From Sphingomonas sp. 35-24ZXX (GTDB lineage Bacteria; Pseudomonadota; Alphaproteobacteria; Sphingomonadales; Sphingomonadaceae), in assembly GCF_000786215.1 (NCBI RefSeq), contig NZ_JROG01000008.1, positions 228,017 through 292,016 on the forward strand: a DNA stretch of 64,000 nt. Direction: 5' to 3'. The position numbers and the translations under genes were made by a program. Positions 1-9,498 of the stretch are shown piece after piece. Below the pieces are notes generated by a model. The model had not been told where the DNA came from. It searched no databases and worked only from the letters and a program-made list of their open reading frames with translations. Position 1 is the stretch's first letter; every line of letters begins with the position of its first letter.

Positions 1-2
1 GT

Positions 3-518
3 CTGGTTCTCGAAGGCTGGGCGGCAGGCTATCGGATCACGCTGGATGGCCGCCGTCAGCTGACCAATCTCTATCTGCCCGGAGAGCTGATCGGGGTGTG
101 GCGCACCAGCCAGCCCAGCTTCTATCATGCGGTAATGTCGGTCAGCCGGCTGTCGCTGGTCGAGTTCAACTCGCTGCCCACCAGCGAAGTGCTCGAGACC
201 GAATGCGCGCTGATCGAGCGCCAGCTGGAGAACAGCATTTTCCGCCTGGGCTGCCTCAGCGCTTATGAGCGCATGGCGCATCTGTTCCTGGAACTGGGCG
301 AGCGGCTGGCGATGCGCGGTCACGGCGACGAGGACCAGTACCAGATGCCGCTGACCCAGGAACTGCTCGCCGATCTGGTGGGCATCTCGTCGGTGCACGT
401 CAACCGCACGCTGCAGCAGATGCGCGCCGATGGGGTGATCCGTCTGGCCCACGGCAGGCTGAGCCTTCGGAACCGCGACGGGCTCGCCGAAACGGTCAAC
501 TATCAGCGATTATTTTGA
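3..518 (+). CDS. Crp/Fnr family transcriptional regulator, 5' end cut by window
   Basis: The reading frame is open from the first bases, so the start lies outside the window. The visible part begins in the cyclic-nucleotide-binding-like beta barrel (LPGELIG, the usual position of the phosphate-binding cassette) and continues through the long dimerisation helix. It ends in a Crp-type winged helix, where PLTQELLADLVGISSVHVNRT is the recognition helix-turn-helix region. There are no cysteines at Fnr-like positions in the part seen, and the ligand cannot be told. It ends 30 bases before the mscS-like gene on the same strand. The family call is secure; the regulon is unknown. Confidence 0.85.
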   Translation: MVLEGWAAGYRITLDGRRQLTNLYLPGELIGVWRTSQPSFYHAVMSVSRLSLVEFNSLPTSEVLETECALIERQLENSIFRLGCLSAYERMAHLFLELGERLAMRGHGDEDQYQMPLTQELLADLVGISSVHVNRTLQQMRADGVIRLAHGRLSLRNRDGLAETVNYQRLF

Positions 519-548
519 ACCTGTCTGCCAGTCCCTCGTAGTCCGGTA

Positions 549-1604
549 ATGGATCGGGCCGAACTCTGGGATGCACTATGGACACCGGCGGCAGCCTTGC
601 TGCTGGTGTCGGGTGCGCTCGTGCTGCACCGGATCGCGATGGCGATTGCCATCCGCATTGCCCGGCGGACCCGGACCACGCAGGACGAGGCCTTGCTGGC
701 GTGCCTGTTTCACCCGTTGCGCTGGATCATGGTTGCACTCGCCTTGCTGTGGATCGACGATCTGGTCGATCGCGGGGATGTCATTGCGGACAATCTGGTC
801 GGCGCGATCCGTATCGTGATGCCCTTGCTCTGGGGCTGGCTGGTGATCGCGATCATCCGCTTCGTCCATGGCTATGTCGATTCCCGTTCGGATGTCGCGG
901 CGACCGACAATCTCGCCGCGCGCCGTCGCCGCACGCGGGCGGAGATCATGGCGCGGATCGCAACGGTGATCGTCGTGCTGGTGAGCTGCGGGCTCCTGTT
1001 GCTGAAAATCCCCGAGGTGCGCGAGATCGGCGTGGCATTGGTGGCATCGGCGGGTATCGCCGGGCTTGCCTTTGGTGTCGCCGCGCAGCCGCTGCTCAAG
1101 AACCTCGTCGCGGGCATGCAGCTGGTGTTTACCGAGCCGGTGCGGATCGACGACGTCGTGGTCTATCAGGGCGAATGGGGCCGGGTGGAGAAGATTTCGC
1201 TGACCTATATCGTCCTCAAGATCTGGGACGACCGGCGACTGGTCATCCCGGTGGCGAAACTGCTCGAAGAGCCGATCGAGAACTGGACCCGCGAGACTAG
1301 CCACCTGCTGGGCACGGTGATGATCCATCTCGACCATTCCGCCGATGTCGAGAAAGTGCGCACCGCCGCGCTGGATGCGGTGCGGAGCCACCGGCTGTGG
1401 GACGGGCGCGCTGCCCTGCTGCAGGTGACCGACATGACAGCCCATGCCCTGGAACTGCGCATCCTGATGAGCGGCCGCAACGGATCGGAACTGTTCGACA
1501 TGCGTTGCGATGTTCGCGAGACGGTGCTGCGCTTCATCTCCGCCGAAATGCCGGGCGCGCTCAATCGCAGCCGCCTGGCGCTGGAACCCATGGAGGCTGC
1601 ATGA
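549..1604 (+). CDS. MscS-family mechanosensitive ion channel
   Basis: The 351-residue protein has several N-terminal membrane helices, then the MscS pore helix and beta domain. GIAGLAFGVAAQPLLKNLVAG matches the glycine/alanine-rich TM3 pore. FTEPVRIDDVVVYQGEWGRVE matches the cytoplasmic beta domain that follows it, and NWTRETSHLLGTV starts the C-terminal alpha/beta cage. Such channels open under membrane tension to release solutes in hypo-osmotic shock. The stop codon overlaps the start of the next gene (ATGA), so the two are probably translated together. The length is usual for small MscS proteins. Membrane location is clear; gating properties cannot be read from sequence. Confidence 0.9.
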   Translation: MDRAELWDALWTPAAALLLVSGALVLHRIAMAIAIRIARRTRTTQDEALLACLFHPLRWIMVALALLWIDDLVDRGDVIADNLVGAIRIVMPLLWGWLVIAIIRFVHGYVDSRSDVAATDNLAARRRRTRAEIMARIATVIVVLVSCGLLLLKIPEVREIGVALVASAGIAGLAFGVAAQPLLKNLVAGMQLVFTEPVRIDDVVVYQGEWGRVEKISLTYIVLKIWDDRRLVIPVAKLLEEPIENWTRETSHLLGTVMIHLDHSADVEKVRTAALDAVRSHRLWDGRAALLQVTDMTAHALELRILMSGRNGSELFDMRCDVRETVLRFISAEMPGALNRSRLALEPMEAA

Positions 1605-1903
1605 CCATCGACTGGATTACCGTTGCAGGAACGATCGGCGCCTGCGCCTCGGTCGCCAGCTTTACCCCGCAGGCCTGGAAGATCATCCGCAGCCGTTCGA
1701 CCGAAGGCCTGTCGCTGCGGATGTTCGCGCTGACCAGCCTCGCCTTTGCCGCATGGGTCAGCTTCGGCCTGCTCAAGGGCGAATGGACGCTGATCATCCC
1801 CAATGCCATCTGCCTGTGCTTTGCGCTGTTCATCCTGGCGATGATCATGCTGCCCGATCACAAGACCAGGGAAGTCGCCGAAAAGCTGGATCCTGCGGCC
1901 TGA
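1601..1903 (+). CDS. SemiSWEET-type small sugar transporter (PQ-loop/MtN3)
   Basis: This is a 100-residue protein with three predicted membrane helices. The hallmark is ASFTPQAWKIIRSRSTEGLS, the PQ-loop of bacterial SemiSWEETs (PQ followed by the T-x-G-L-S step); a second helix carries NAICLC. SemiSWEETs work as dimers that move mono- or disaccharides across the inner membrane. The substrate is not predictable. The ATG overlaps the stop of the MscS gene by four bases, pointing to a two-gene operon, though no functional link between a channel and a sugar carrier is obvious. Confidence 0.85.
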   Translation: MTIDWITVAGTIGACASVASFTPQAWKIIRSRSTEGLSLRMFALTSLAFAAWVSFGLLKGEWTLIIPNAICLCFALFILAMIMLPDHKTREVAEKLDPAA

Positions 1904-1988
1904 AACCTGCCGAATCCGGCGCAAGCCAGCCTATGTTGGCGCGCACTGCGGATAGGTGCGCCGTACTGGCGGCGGAAGGAACCCGTAG

Positions 1989-2375
1989 ATGAGCGCCGAA
2001 CACCGCCGTGACATGGCCCGCGACCGCACCGATTTTGCCGAGGATCGCACGATCCTGGCGCATGAGCGCAGCTTTGCCGGGTGGATGCGCACCGGCATGG
2101 CCGCAGTCGGTATCGGCCTCGGCTTCAACGCGCTGTTCCGCTCGCTCGAACCCGATTGGGTGGCCAAGGCGATCGCGACCGCCTTTCTGCTGGTCGCCAT
2201 CTACATCTTCCTGTCTGCCGATCGCCGCGCGCGGCGGATTCTGGACAATCTCGATGCCCACAGCGTGTCCGAGCTCAAACCCTTGCGCATCCGTCTGCTC
2301 GCCTGGATGCTCAGCGCCGCGACGATCGCGCTGGTCGGCGCCATCTGGCTGCTGATCGGCGATCAGTCGGGCTGA
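1989..2375 (+). CDS. DUF202 (YidH-like) inner-membrane protein
   Basis: The 128-residue protein has a charged N-terminus (RTDFAEDRTILAHERSFAGWMRTGMA), which is the DUF202 signature of alternating acidic and basic residues before the first helix. Three hydrophobic segments follow. A purine-rich AAGGA lies just upstream of the ATG. The function of the YidH family is not established. The gene converges with the patatin-like gene, and the two 3' ends overlap by 13 bases. Confidence 0.85.
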   Translation: MSAEHRRDMARDRTDFAEDRTILAHERSFAGWMRTGMAAVGIGLGFNALFRSLEPDWVAKAIATAFLLVAIYIFLSADRRARRILDNLDAHSVSELKPLRIRLLAWMLSAATIALVGAIWLLIGDQSG

Positions 2376-4174
2376 TTGGCAAGCCCTGCCAGCGCGGGGT
2401 TGGCGGCGACCTCCTGCGCGACATAGCGCGCGGCCTGTTCGGCCTGCTTGCGGCCCAGGTGCCAGTCCAGGATCTGCATGCCCTGCACGATCGGCGGGCT
2501 GAGCAGGATATCGCCATCGCGCAGCATCGACCGCGAGGCGATTCGGCTGGCGACGACCATCGAGCGTTGCATGATCTCGACGATCGACGGGAAATCGCTG
2601 TCGGACTTGCGCCGCAGCAAAAGGTCGCGGATCAGCTGGCCGCGCCGCCGGAGCGAGTGATAGGCCGCCTTGATCCGCCACGTCTGTCCGGCCTCGCCCA
2701 ATGTCACGACGATGTTCGGCCCGGACTTGAGCGCGCGCATCGTGACCACGGGAACATTGTCCAGCACCCCGCCATCGACCAGGATATTGCCATCGGTATC
2801 GATGAACGGCGGCAGGATGGTCGGGAGAGAGCCGGACGCACGCACGGCATGCCACAATGGGCCATTGCGGTGGACGTGCAGGTCGTTGGTCGACAGGTTG
2901 GTCGAGATGGCAAAGAAGTTGATCGGCTGGTCGGCAATGTCGGCCGTGCCATAGCGCGTTTCCAGCTCCGCATCGAACACGGCCGGGTCCAGCAGCGAAT
3001 GGATCGGCACGGTAAAGCGCCGCATCGCCTTGGCGTCGATGAACATCGCCTCCATCTGGTCGAGTGTCTGCGGTACGGACAGGCCCTGCGCGATCGCCGC
3101 GCCCATTGCCGCGCCGGCACTGGTCCCGCCGATCAGGTCGATGGGGATGCCCGCCTGTTGCAGCCCGCGGACAATGCCCAGATGCGCGCAGCCCAACGCG
3201 CCGCCGCCTGCCAGCACCAGCCCCACGGCGCGCCCGGTGAGGAACCGCGCAACCCGGCTGAAATCGCCTTTCGTGTCTTTTGCGACATGATGATGCAGAT
3301 GCGGGTCGCGCCCCGCCAGCCAGGCGGCGGTGCCGGAGATCGGCCGGTCGGCGCTGTCGCGCACCACCAGCAAGGTGCGGTTGGGCGGCTCGATCGCTGC
3401 GCACCCAGCCTGCTCCAGCGGGTTCAGCGCGGGGCTGGCGCCTGCCTCGGCGATCATCAGCAGACCGTCGGCATTGCGGCAGACCAATGCACCCCATTCG
3501 GGATCGCCGCCCGCGTCGATCAGCAGATATCCGCGCCGGGCCTCGTGCTCGCGCAGCCAGGCCTGATAGGCGCTGGCCGGCCCCTGCGGCACATCTGACT
3601 CGCGTACCAGAATCACCTGCCGGTCGTCCGGCACGGTGCGGCGGATGGCATCGGTCAGGCGGTCGAGCAGCGCAGGGTCGATCCGGCTGCTGCCGCATGG
3701 CACCACAGCGATGACGCGCGGCAGCCGCGCCTCCATCGGCGGGGTCTTGGCGGTCACCGCCGCCAGCCTTTGCGTCACCGCCGTCAGGATGGCGGGGACG
3801 AGCTGGGGAAATTCGCTCACGACCGCGTCATAGCTTTCGCGATCAAGCACCATCACCACGCTGTCGCGGCTGGCCTGCAGCGTCGCGGTGCGCGTGCCGC
3901 CGCCGAAAAAGGCGAGCTCGCCCACCGGTTCGCCCGCCTCGATCTGCGCCACCGCCTTGCGGCCCGACGGGGTCTCGATCAGCACGCGCAGCCGCCCGGT
4001 CTCGAGGAAATAGAGCGAATCGGCAAAATCACCCTGGTGCACCAGGATGCTGCCGGCGGGCAGCTCCAGCCGGTGCGCCCGTTCGCTCAGCGCATCGATC
4101 GCGGTCTGGTCGACGCCAGCAAACAGCCCTGACTGCATCCAGTCGCGCAAGCTACCGTCCGCGCTGTGCTCCAT
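2363..4174 (-). CDS. Patatin-like phospholipase with N-terminal cyclic-nucleotide-binding domain
   Basis: The protein (603 residues from the ATG at 4174) starts with a cNMP-binding/Crp-like domain (HQGDFADSLYFLETGRLRV, then EAGEPVGELAFFGGGTRTAT) and a variable linker. It ends in a patatin domain with the oxyanion loop GGGALG, nucleophile motif GTSAG and catalytic DGG. This is the architecture of the NTE/RssA-like hydrolases, which release fatty acids from lysophospholipids at membranes. An in-frame TTG at 4189 lies about 8 bases after a perfect AGGAGG and may be the true start; the ATG at 4174 has no good ribosome site at normal spacing. Whether cNMP binding regulates activity is unknown. Confidence 0.9.
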   Translation of the reverse strand: MEHSADGSLRDWMQSGLFAGVDQTAIDALSERAHRLELPAGSILVHQGDFADSLYFLETGRLRVLIETPSGRKAVAQIEAGEPVGELAFFGGGTRTATLQASRDSVVMVLDRESYDAVVSEFPQLVPAILTAVTQRLAAVTAKTPPMEARLPRVIAVVPCGSSRIDPALLDRLTDAIRRTVPDDRQVILVRESDVPQGPASAYQAWLREHEARRGYLLIDAGGDPEWGALVCRNADGLLMIAEAGASPALNPLEQAGCAAIEPPNRTLLVVRDSADRPISGTAAWLAGRDPHLHHHVAKDTKGDFSRVARFLTGRAVGLVLAGGGALGCAHLGIVRGLQQAGIPIDLIGGTSAGAAMGAAIAQGLSVPQTLDQMEAMFIDAKAMRRFTVPIHSLLDPAVFDAELETRYGTADIADQPINFFAISTNLSTNDLHVHRNGPLWHAVRASGSLPTILPPFIDTDGNILVDGGVLDNVPVVTMRALKSGPNIVVTLGEAGQTWRIKAAYHSLRRRGQLIRDLLLRRKSDSDFPSIVEIMQRSMVVASRIASRSMLRDGDILLSPPIVQGMQILDWHLGRKQAEQAARYVAQEVAANPALAGLANQPD

Positions 4175-4446
4175 CGGCTCCGACGTCAAACCTGTCCCTC
4201 CTGGTTCGGCCCCGATCGAGCGCCATGTCTGGCCGCGGGGTTGCGTGCGCAGACTAGACCAGCGATTCGCAAAACAGAAGCCCGTCGGCAGGGCATCGCT
4301 GCTTTGCGACCAGCCGAGCAACGCTTTGTCCGCTCATCGCTAGGTATGATGCTGGCCGGGCCGCCCCCCAAACCGCCTCTTGGTCCGGTCAGCAGCCCAC
4401 ACCCTTGCGGGCGGACACAGGCGGACCATCGAGAGGAGTTTCCATC

Positions 4447-4815
4447 ATGCACGACAGCACGCTTGAACGCGGCCAGGACACCATTTCCAGCGATCGCGTC
4501 GACGGGACCGCCGTTTACGGATCGGACCGCGAAAAGATCGGATCGGTCACCAACATGCTGATCAGCAAGCACGAAGGTAAGGTGACCGACGTCATCGTGT
4601 CGGTCGGCGGCTTTCTGGGTATTGGCAGCGAACTGCACAGCCTGCCCTGGTCGAAGCTGACTTATGATACCGAACTCGGCGGCTATCTGGTTTCGGTCAC
4701 AGCCGACCAGCTCAAGAACGCCCCGAGCTTCTCGGACAGCGAGCGCGACCGCGCTTATGATCGCGAATATCAGACCAGCGTTTACGATTATTGGGCAGTT
4801 AAGCCGTATTGGTAA
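4447..4815 (+). CDS. PRC-barrel domain protein
   Basis: A 122-residue soluble protein. The PRC barrel spans roughly residues 15-85: GTAVYGSDREKIGSVTNML opens it, and VIVSVGGFLGIGSELHSLPW follows with the typical glycine-rich turn and S-L-PW strand. It has no signal peptide or membrane helix. Proteins of this size are often stress-related in alphaproteobacteria, but the partner or ligand is unknown. The start is set by GAGAGGAG 8 bases upstream of the ATG. The gene stands alone between the divergent patatin gene and the yqaA-like gene. Confidence 0.85.
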   Translation: MHDSTLERGQDTISSDRVDGTAVYGSDREKIGSVTNMLISKHEGKVTDVIVSVGGFLGIGSELHSLPWSKLTYDTELGGYLVSVTADQLKNAPSFSDSERDRAYDREYQTSVYDYWAVKPYW

Positions 4816-4984
4816 TCGCGCCGGTCCCACCCAGGCACTGCGGGTCGGGGAGTCATCTGGCTCTCCGGCCCGTATTCTGTGGTAACCGCTTGCGTTGGCA
4901 GCGGCGCTGGTCTTAAGGGACGCGGCGCTTGCGCCCGTTGCCTCCGGTCGGGAGCAGCGATGCTTTCAAAGGTTCCGCACCCGG

Positions 4985-5566
4985 ATGCTCAAACGGCTCT
5001 ACCACTGGACGCTCGCCAAGGCGGCGCATGAAAAGGCCCCGCACTGGCTGGCCGCTGTCAGCTTCATTGAATCGAGCTTCTTCCCGATCCCGCCCGACGT
5101 GATGCTGGCACCGATGTGCCTGGCCAAGCCGCACAAGGCATTCCAATATGCGCTGATCTGCACGATCGCCTCGGTGCTCGGCGCGCTGCTGGGCTATGCG
5201 ATCGGCTTTTTCCTGTTCGAGACGGTCGGCAGCGCCATTCTGGACTTCTATGGCCTGGGCGACCAGTTCGAGGCGTTCAAGGTGAACTTCAACGAGCAAG
5301 GCTGGCTGATCGTGCTGCTGGCGGGCTTCACGCCGCTGCCGTTCAAGGTGATCACCATCGCCGCCGGCGCCACCGCGATGCCGCTGTACATTCTGGTCAT
5401 CGCCTCGATCATCGCGCGTTCGGCGCGGTTCTTTCTGGTCGGCGCGTTGCTGTGGAAATTCGGTCAGCCGATGCAGGACTGGATCGACAAGCATTTCGCG
5501 ATCGCTACCACCGTGGTCGGCGTGCTGTTCGTCGGCGGGTTTGCGGCGCTGAAATTCGTCTTCTGA
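4985..5566 (+). CDS. YqaA-family (SNARE-associated/DedA-like) membrane protein
   Basis: The protein has 193 residues when started at the ATG at 4985, which gives the family-typical start MLKRLYHWTLAKAAHEKAPHW. The segment SFIESSFFPIPPDVMLAPM is the DedA/YqaA re-entrant motif with conserved E, PIPPD and membrane prolines. GFTPLPFKVITIAAGA is the second half motif. DedA superfamily members include lipid carrier flippases; the YqaA branch has no proven substrate. The longer upstream frame reads basic, low-complexity residues and is unlikely to be translated. Confidence 0.85.
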   Translation: MLKRLYHWTLAKAAHEKAPHWLAAVSFIESSFFPIPPDVMLAPMCLAKPHKAFQYALICTIASVLGALLGYAIGFFLFETVGSAILDFYGLGDQFEAFKVNFNEQGWLIVLLAGFTPLPFKVITIAAGATAMPLYILVIASIIARSARFFLVGALLWKFGQPMQDWIDKHFAIATTVVGVLFVGGFAALKFVF

Positions 5567-5582
5567 CCCCGACAGGTCCGGC

Positions 5583-6017
5583 TCAGGAGCGGCGAACCAG
5601 CAGCTCGCCATAACGCTGGCGCAGCGGATCGGGGATCGACTTGGGGCCTGCCTTGTCGGTCAGCACCAGGGTGGAAACGCAGGTCGCCACGCACACGCCC
5701 TGCTGGAAGGCGGCCGAATAGATATCCCAGCTGGAAGATCCGATGCGGCCGATACCGCTCATCACCTCGACCGGATCGGGAAAGTGCGCCTCGGCAACAT
5801 AGTCGATCGACACCGAGGCGATCAGCCAGCGCTCGCCGGGCTGGCGGCGTTCCAGCCCCAGATTGCGGTTGAACCGGACCCGACCATTCTCGAACAGCGC
5901 CGCCATCGCGACATTGTTGATATGGCCCAGCGGGTCCAGATCCTGGAAGCGCGTTTCGGTTACGGTGCTGAACGGATAGCTTTCCGGATCGCGCTGCCAG
6001 GATTCTGATTTGGGCAT
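5583..6017 (-). CDS. Acyl-CoA thioesterase, 4HBT hot-dog fold
   Basis: The 144-residue protein has the 4HBT core TRFQDLDPLGHINNVAMAAL, with the catalytic aspartate of the D-x-x-GH-NN motif. The later strand ASVSIDYVAEAHFPDPVEV carries the usual substrate-groove turn. It would hydrolyse an acyl-CoA to the free acid and CoA in the cytoplasm. It lies 21 bases downstream of an acyl-CoA dehydrogenase on the same strand, so a role in fatty acid or acyl-CoA catabolism is likely. Chain-length preference cannot be read. Confidence 0.88.
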   Translation of the reverse strand: MPKSESWQRDPESYPFSTVTETRFQDLDPLGHINNVAMAALFENGRVRFNRNLGLERRQPGERWLIASVSIDYVAEAHFPDPVEVMSGIGRIGSSSWDIYSAAFQQGVCVATCVSTLVLTDKAGPKSIPDPLRQRYGELLVRRS

Positions 6018-6038
6018 GAGGAAGGTTCCGGTCGCGCC

Positions 6039-7193
6039 TTACAGCGAACGACCGATCAGCTCCTTCATGATTTCATTGGTACCGCCGAAGATGCGCGTCA
6101 CGCGCGCACCGCGCCAGGCGCGGGCGATGGGATATTCGTTCATGTAGCCGGCGCCGCCGTGCAGCTGTAGGCACTTGTCCATGATTTCCCACTGCAGTTC
6201 GGTATGCCACAGCTTGGCGGCAGCGCCTTCGACCGCAGTCAGTTCCTTGGTCGCGTGACGATTGAGCGCCCAGTCGAGATGCGCCCAGCCGACCTGCAGC
6301 TTGGTCTTGAGGTCGGCGAGCACGAAGCGGGTGTTCTGGAAATCGAACACGGTCTTGCCGAACGCCTTGCGGTCCTTCACGAACGCGACAGTATCGTCAT
6401 AGGCCTTCTGCGCCGAAGCCTGGGCCGAGACGGCGATCGACAGGCGCTCCTGCGGCAGCTCGCTCATCAGATAGATGAAGCCCTTGCCTTCTTCGCCGAG
6501 GCAGTTGGTCATCGGCACGCGGACGTCGTTGAAGAACAGCTCCGAGGTGTCGGCGGCATCCTGGCCGATCTTGTCGAGGTTGCGGCCGCGGGCAAAGCCT
6601 TCGCGATCGGCCTCGACGAGGATGATCGATACGCCCTTCCAGGCGGGCTGCACTTCGGTATCGGTCTTGGCGCAGACCAGGATCAGGTCGGCGTTCTGGC
6701 CGTTGGTGATATAGGTCTTGGAGCCGTTGATGACATAGTGGTTGCCATCCTTCTTGGCCGTCGTGCGGATGCCCTGAAGGTCGGAGCCCGTGCCCGGCTC
6801 GGTCATCGCGATCGCGGTGATCGTCTCGCCCGAGACGAGACGCGGCAGCCACTTCTGCTTCTGTTCTTCAGAGCCGTACTGGACCAGATAGTTGACCACG
6901 ATGTCCGACTGCAGCGAGAAGCCGAGCGGCGATCCGCCGAAATAGGCGGCTTCTTCGTTGACGATGGCGTTGTAGCCGAAGTCCAGGCCCAGGCCGCCGT
7001 ATTCTTCCGGCACGGTCGGGCACAGCATGCCGAGCTCGCCTGCCTTGGGCCAGATTTCACGTGGAACAATCTTTTCCTCGTCCCATTTCACCGCGTTGGG
7101 CGCGACCTCTTCCTGCATGAAGCGGCGGACGGTCTGGCGAAACGCCTCGTGATCGGGCGTATAGGCGGTGCGGGCAAGGGCATCGAGCGACAT
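6039..7193 (-). CDS. Acyl-CoA dehydrogenase
   Basis: A 384-residue FAD enzyme that introduces the alpha-beta double bond in acyl-CoA, passing electrons to ETF. AMTEPGTGSDLQGIRTTA is the central FAD/substrate signature, YITNG follows, and the C-terminal domain has QLHGGAGYMNEYPIAR and IFGGTNEIMKELIGRS, with the catalytic glutamate region before the C-terminus. I start it at the ATG at 7193 (MSLDALARTAYTPDHEAF), which gives the family length; the 19 residues upstream are not conserved-looking. It is followed by the thioesterase and preceded by an enoyl-CoA hydratase on the same strand, so the three form a beta-oxidation group. Confidence 0.93.
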   Translation of the reverse strand: MSLDALARTAYTPDHEAFRQTVRRFMQEEVAPNAVKWDEEKIVPREIWPKAGELGMLCPTVPEEYGGLGLDFGYNAIVNEEAAYFGGSPLGFSLQSDIVVNYLVQYGSEEQKQKWLPRLVSGETITAIAMTEPGTGSDLQGIRTTAKKDGNHYVINGSKTYITNGQNADLILVCAKTDTEVQPAWKGVSIILVEADREGFARGRNLDKIGQDAADTSELFFNDVRVPMTNCLGEEGKGFIYLMSELPQERLSIAVSAQASAQKAYDDTVAFVKDRKAFGKTVFDFQNTRFVLADLKTKLQVGWAHLDWALNRHATKELTAVEGAAAKLWHTELQWEIMDKCLQLHGGAGYMNEYPIARAWRGARVTRIFGGTNEIMKELIGRSL

Positions 7194-7309
7194 GGCTTCT
7201 CTCCGGTGGATGTCTCGGCCGTGCGATTCATGCCGCGCGGCGACGGCCAAGGTCTAGCGCTGCCTTAACGTAAACGTCAACCGGTATTTAATCGCGCGGT
7301 TAAGAAGCC

Positions 7310-8086
7310 TCAGCCCTGCGATCGCCCGCGCGCCATCACCGCCTGCCGCGCCTGTTCGACCGCTTCCGGCGCGACCTGGGTGTTGGCGGCGGTCGATCGT
7401 TCGGCCTCGAGCTTCAGGCCCTCGCCGAAGGGCAGCGCAAAGCCATCGTCGATCAGCGCCTTGTAGGCGGCGCTCATCGCCGGATCGATGCTCGCCATGT
7501 CGCGGGCCAGCGCGATGGCGGTGGGCAGAAGCGCGTCGGCCTCTACCACGCGGTTGACCAGCCCCCAGCGCTCGGCCGTGGCGGCGTCGAGGAAATTGCC
7601 GGTCAGCGACAGCTCCTTGGCGCGCGACAGGCCGATCATTCGCGACAATTTCTGCGACAGCCCCCAGCCGGGCATGATGCCGACCCGGGCATGGGTATCG
7701 GCAAAACGGGCGTTGGTTGACGCGATCAGCACATCGCAGGCCAGTGCCAGCTCGAACCCGCCGGTGATCGCGACACCGTTGATCGCGCCGATCACGGGCT
7801 TGGCGCACTGTTCGACGGCCTTGACCGGATTGTCGCGCGGGTCGGTGGCATTGGCCGCGCCCAGCCCCTGCGTGTTCGCACCCAGTTCCTTGAGATCCAG
7901 CCCGGCGGTGAAGGCGCGCGTGCCCGCCCCTGTCAGCACCACCGCGCGGACCGTGTCATCACAAGCAACCGCCCGCATCGCTTCGGCCAGTTCTGCCCGC
8001 AGAGCCGATGACAAAGCGTTCATCGCCTCGGGCCGGTTCAATGTTACAATCGCGACACTGTCCTGAATGTCTGTTGTCACCAGCAT
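7310..8086 (-). CDS. Enoyl-CoA hydratase/isomerase family protein
   Basis: A 258-residue crotonase. The oxyanion-hole motifs are seen at AFTAGLDLKELG and at the loop NGVAITGGFELALACDVLIAS. The second catalytic region is ARVGIMPGWGLSQKLSRMIG, where one of the two usual glutamates is replaced by glycine/tryptophan. Substrate class is therefore uncertain (hydratase or another crotonase reaction). The C-terminus is standard. It lies upstream of the acyl-CoA dehydrogenase with a 116-base gap and probably belongs to the same acyl-CoA pathway. Confidence 0.9.
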   Translation of the reverse strand: MLVTTDIQDSVAIVTLNRPEAMNALSSALRAELAEAMRAVACDDTVRAVVLTGAGTRAFTAGLDLKELGANTQGLGAANATDPRDNPVKAVEQCAKPVIGAINGVAITGGFELALACDVLIASTNARFADTHARVGIMPGWGLSQKLSRMIGLSRAKELSLTGNFLDAATAERWGLVNRVVEADALLPTAIALARDMASIDPAMSAAYKALIDDGFALPFGEGLKLEAERSTAANTQVAPEAVEQARQAVMARGRSQG

Positions 8087-8216
8087 TTTTCTCTCCAGAT
8101 TGGGTGGATTATCTTGTCAAAACGGTTCGTCGCAAAATAACGCAGCCGGATTTTCAATCCCGATCTTTCTTGATACGCTCACCTTCGGGTGTTCAGTCTT
8201 GCGATTGGAGTGAACG

Positions 8217-9404
8217 ATGGTCAATCAGCTACTCGCCGGAGCGTCGCTGCTCCTCCTTGCTTCCGCCACCCAGGCACAACCCCCGGGCCCGCTTCAGCGA
8301 GACGAGATCGTTGTTGTCGGCGCAAAGCTTGCCGATCTCAAGGCCGATGTCGCCCGGTGCGAGGCGGGTGGGTGCTCGGTACGCGAGGATGTGATCGCCA
8401 CCGTGCGCTATGCCGAGGCGGAATTCCGTGAAGGCAATTATCACGACGCGCGCACTGCGCTGGGCAAGGCGGTCTCGCGCACCAAGAAGAATGCAGACAG
8501 TGATCCGTTCGCGGTGGCAGAGCTGCATACGGCGCGTGCGACCGTCGCCTGGCATTTCGGCGACCAGCGCGAGGCTTTGCGCGCGACCGGCGCGACCACC
8601 CGGCTGCTCGATCGGCACGCCCCGCAATCGCCCAATGCGCTGATGGCGCGGATGCGGTTGATCCAGGCGCAGTATCAGATCGACGGGCCTTCCTTCAACA
8701 TCGCCCAGTTGGAAGATCTGTCCGCACGCGCCACCGACGCCGACCAGCCGCTGATCGCGATGCGCGCCGATCTGGGCCGGGCGGCCATGCTGTATCGGGC
8801 CAATCGCCGCGAGCAGGCGATGGAACTGCTCAATGCCATCCAGGCGAGCAATCTGCCCCAGACCACCGGATTGAAGCTGGCGTCCGAAGTGCTGGCAATG
8901 CGGCTTGCAGCACGCGATGGCGACATGCAGGCCGTCGAGGCGCTGATTGCCCGGCTCACCGAAGACCAGAAGCGGATTGGCCCGACCCTGGTGTGGGCGC
9001 CTGACCTTCCCGTCCCGCGTGGTGGGGATTTGGCGCCCAGCGATCCCCTGCTGTATCAACTGCAGCCCTTTGGTGCGGATCTGGTCGGCCTGAAATGGGT
9101 CGATATCGGCTATCAGATCGGACCGGATGGCCGTGTGGAAAGTGTCGATGTTCTGCGGGGATCGCCCCGGTGGCAGTGGTCCAAGCCGCTGGTCGAGGCG
9201 ATAGGTCGGCGGCGTTACACCCCGGCTGCCGATTCCGACGACCTGGTGGGGCGTTACCGGGTGGAACGCTACACGTTGACTGCTGATTTCGTTGTTCCCA
9301 AGAACTCGATGATCCGTCGCCGTGCTGCCAATCCCCGGTTCGAGCAGATCGACCTGACCGTGGCACCTCCACGGCAGGCAAACGCCCCGACCGTGCCGAG
9401 CTGA
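8217..9404 (+). CDS. Secreted hypothetical protein with TPR-like helices and TonB-type C-terminus
   Basis: The 395-residue protein begins with a signal peptide ending in a T-Q-A-Q cleavage site. A helical, alanine-rich middle (about 60-260) resembles tetratricopeptide repeats. The C-terminal segment (IGYQIGPDGRVESVDVLRGSP, then a YTP strand) resembles the periplasmic TonB C-terminal beta fold, in which V-x-x-G-x-V-x and RYTP are typical. It has no N-terminal membrane anchor like a true TonB. I infer a periplasmic protein with a TonB-like end; no function is known. Such proteins are common in sphingomonads. Confidence 0.7.
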   Translation: MVNQLLAGASLLLLASATQAQPPGPLQRDEIVVVGAKLADLKADVARCEAGGCSVREDVIATVRYAEAEFREGNYHDARTALGKAVSRTKKNADSDPFAVAELHTARATVAWHFGDQREALRATGATTRLLDRHAPQSPNALMARMRLIQAQYQIDGPSFNIAQLEDLSARATDADQPLIAMRADLGRAAMLYRANRREQAMELLNAIQASNLPQTTGLKLASEVLAMRLAARDGDMQAVEALIARLTEDQKRIGPTLVWAPDLPVPRGGDLAPSDPLLYQLQPFGADLVGLKWVDIGYQIGPDGRVESVDVLRGSPRWQWSKPLVEAIGRRRYTPAADSDDLVGRYRVERYTLTADFVVPKNSMIRRRAANPRFEQIDLTVAPPRQANAPTVPS

Positions 9405-9498
9405 GGCTGTCGATTCCGCGCCGGGGCTTGCCTTGGCGCGGACCTTCCGACACAGTGATGCTGCCTTGGGGTCGCGCTTCAGGCAGGGGAACTTTGCC